Positions 14,569 to 15,008 of a stretch of DNA of 15,008 bases are shown piece by piece. Under the pieces are notes generated by a model that saw nothing but the letters and a program-made list of their open reading frames with translations, was not told where the DNA came from and did not search any database. Made by a program: the position numbers and the translations under genes. Within the stretch, counting starts at the first letter, position 1. Each line of letters opens with the position of its first letter. Location of the stretch: NCBI GenBank assembly GCA_016763395.1, contig JAESTW010000688.1, positions 1 to 15,008 on the forward strand, read 5' to 3'. Source of the stretch: Kofleriaceae bacterium (GTDB lineage Bacteria; Myxococcota_A; Polyangia; Haliangiales; Haliangiaceae).

Positions 14569-15008
14569 TTATTGGTGAAGCGTGAAGGTGAATGGGAAGG
14601 TGAATGGGTAACGAACCTTCGTGGAACTGCCACTCTTGGGGATGGGGAACCGGATAGAACTGATGGCCTTTGCGATGCACTTCTCGACCACCTTGCTGCC
14701 CATGCCAGAAGCCTTTGCGTTTCGCACTTTTCCATCCTTGTTGATGGAGAACTGCGCGACGACCGTCCCTTCCAGATTCGATTGCTTGATCAGCTCCTTT
14801 TCGTAGCAGTATCGAATCCTAGGAAGCTTGGGACGCATGTAGCGGCGAATGGTGCCTGTGTCGTACTTCCCCACCACCGAAGCACCTTCGGGAAGCGCGC
14901 TGGCCCCATCCCAAACCTCAGGCTCATCCGAAACACCTTCTCCGAGATAGTCGGCTTTCGACCCTGCCAGAATCTCACCCAGCGGGACTCTCTTGTCTTC
15001 ATTGTCAC
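14569..15008 (-). CDS. AgmX/PglI-type TonB-like C-terminal domain protein, 5' end cut
   Basis: 146 codons are visible, open to the right edge, ending in TAA at 14569-14571. The upstream part (residues DNEDKRVPLGEILAGSKADY onward) is acidic and probably a linker. The last ~100 residues match the TonB-like C-terminal domain of myxobacterial AgmX/PglI-type proteins: RPKLPRIRYCYEKELIKQSN, then LEGTVVAQFSINKDGKVRNA, a conserved ECIAKAI-like motif (EKCIAKAISSIRFPIP) and a PF-rich end. The pair of Cys in RYCYE and KCIAK is typical. These proteins usually have an N-terminal transmembrane or FHA part and are linked to envelope-spanning machinery such as gliding motility; that part lies outside the window. 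A 12-bp tandem duplication near the end gives the PFTFPFTF tail. Confidence 0.85.
   Translation of the reverse strand, partial: DNEDKRVPLGEILAGSKADYLGEGVSDEPEVWDGASALPEGASVVGKYDTGTIRRYMRPKLPRIRYCYEKELIKQSNLEGTVVAQFSINKDGKVRNAKASGMGSKVVEKCIAKAISSIRFPIPKSGSSTKVRYPFTFPFTFTLHQ

Noticed and set aside
14790..15008. 72-codon minus-strand frame at the right edge starting MTMKTRESRW
   Set aside because: It overlaps in another frame the open, continuous frame that leads into the AgmX/PglI-type domain, which has the family signature.

Overview
The window reads like a chromosomal segment from a myxobacterium-like (Myxococcota, former Deltaproteobacteria) genome, with base composition that by eye is only moderately GC-rich. 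The clues are a TPR/PilZ protein, duplicated Hsp70 proteins beside a eukaryote-type Ser/Thr kinase, several secreted lipoproteins with LAAC/LIAC-type lipoboxes, FG-GAP repeats, and an AgmX/PglI-type TonB-like C-terminal domain. No rRNA, tRNA, CRISPR array, transposase or phage gene is visible. The lineage call is inference from gene content.

Left block (1-7099): two divergent units share an 84-bp gap. Leftwards, a TPR/PilZ protein overlaps by 4 nt (ATGA) the start of an Hsp70/DnaK-like gene that runs off the left edge. Rightwards, a second, aberrant Hsp70 is followed 18 bp later by a membrane Ser/Thr kinase. In this Hsp70 the alpha-helical lid is replaced by a proline-rich repeat region and a C-terminal membrane anchor. 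I infer that the four genes form a membrane-associated chaperone/kinase signalling module.

Middle block (7189-10635): a two-domain M16 metallopeptidase lipoprotein is followed by the most interesting gene, a 148-codon lipoprotein with an in-frame TGA. The reading frame continues past the TGA into a thioredoxin-like domain, and the TGA sits at the first position of the redox motif (U-P-L-C). A strong hairpin with a GUC apical loop starts 20 nt after the TGA, and its loop 27 nt after it, as expected of a bacterial SECIS. I read this as a selenoprotein that a standard gene caller would split into two small ORFs.

Right block (10679-15008): convergent to the selenoprotein gene is a GTG-started lipoprotein. 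It joins N-terminal FG-GAP/VCBS-like calcium-binding repeats to a C-terminal lysyl oxidase domain with the copper-ligand histidines and the Lys/Tyr pair of the LTQ cofactor. Divergent from it is an Asp-box (BNR) beta-propeller gene whose 3' end runs into a decayed region. That region holds a broken FG-GAP repeat gene (Trp codon changed to TGA) and a fragment of a CpoB/YbgF-like TPR gene. The right edge carries the C-terminal part of a leftward AgmX/PglI-type protein.
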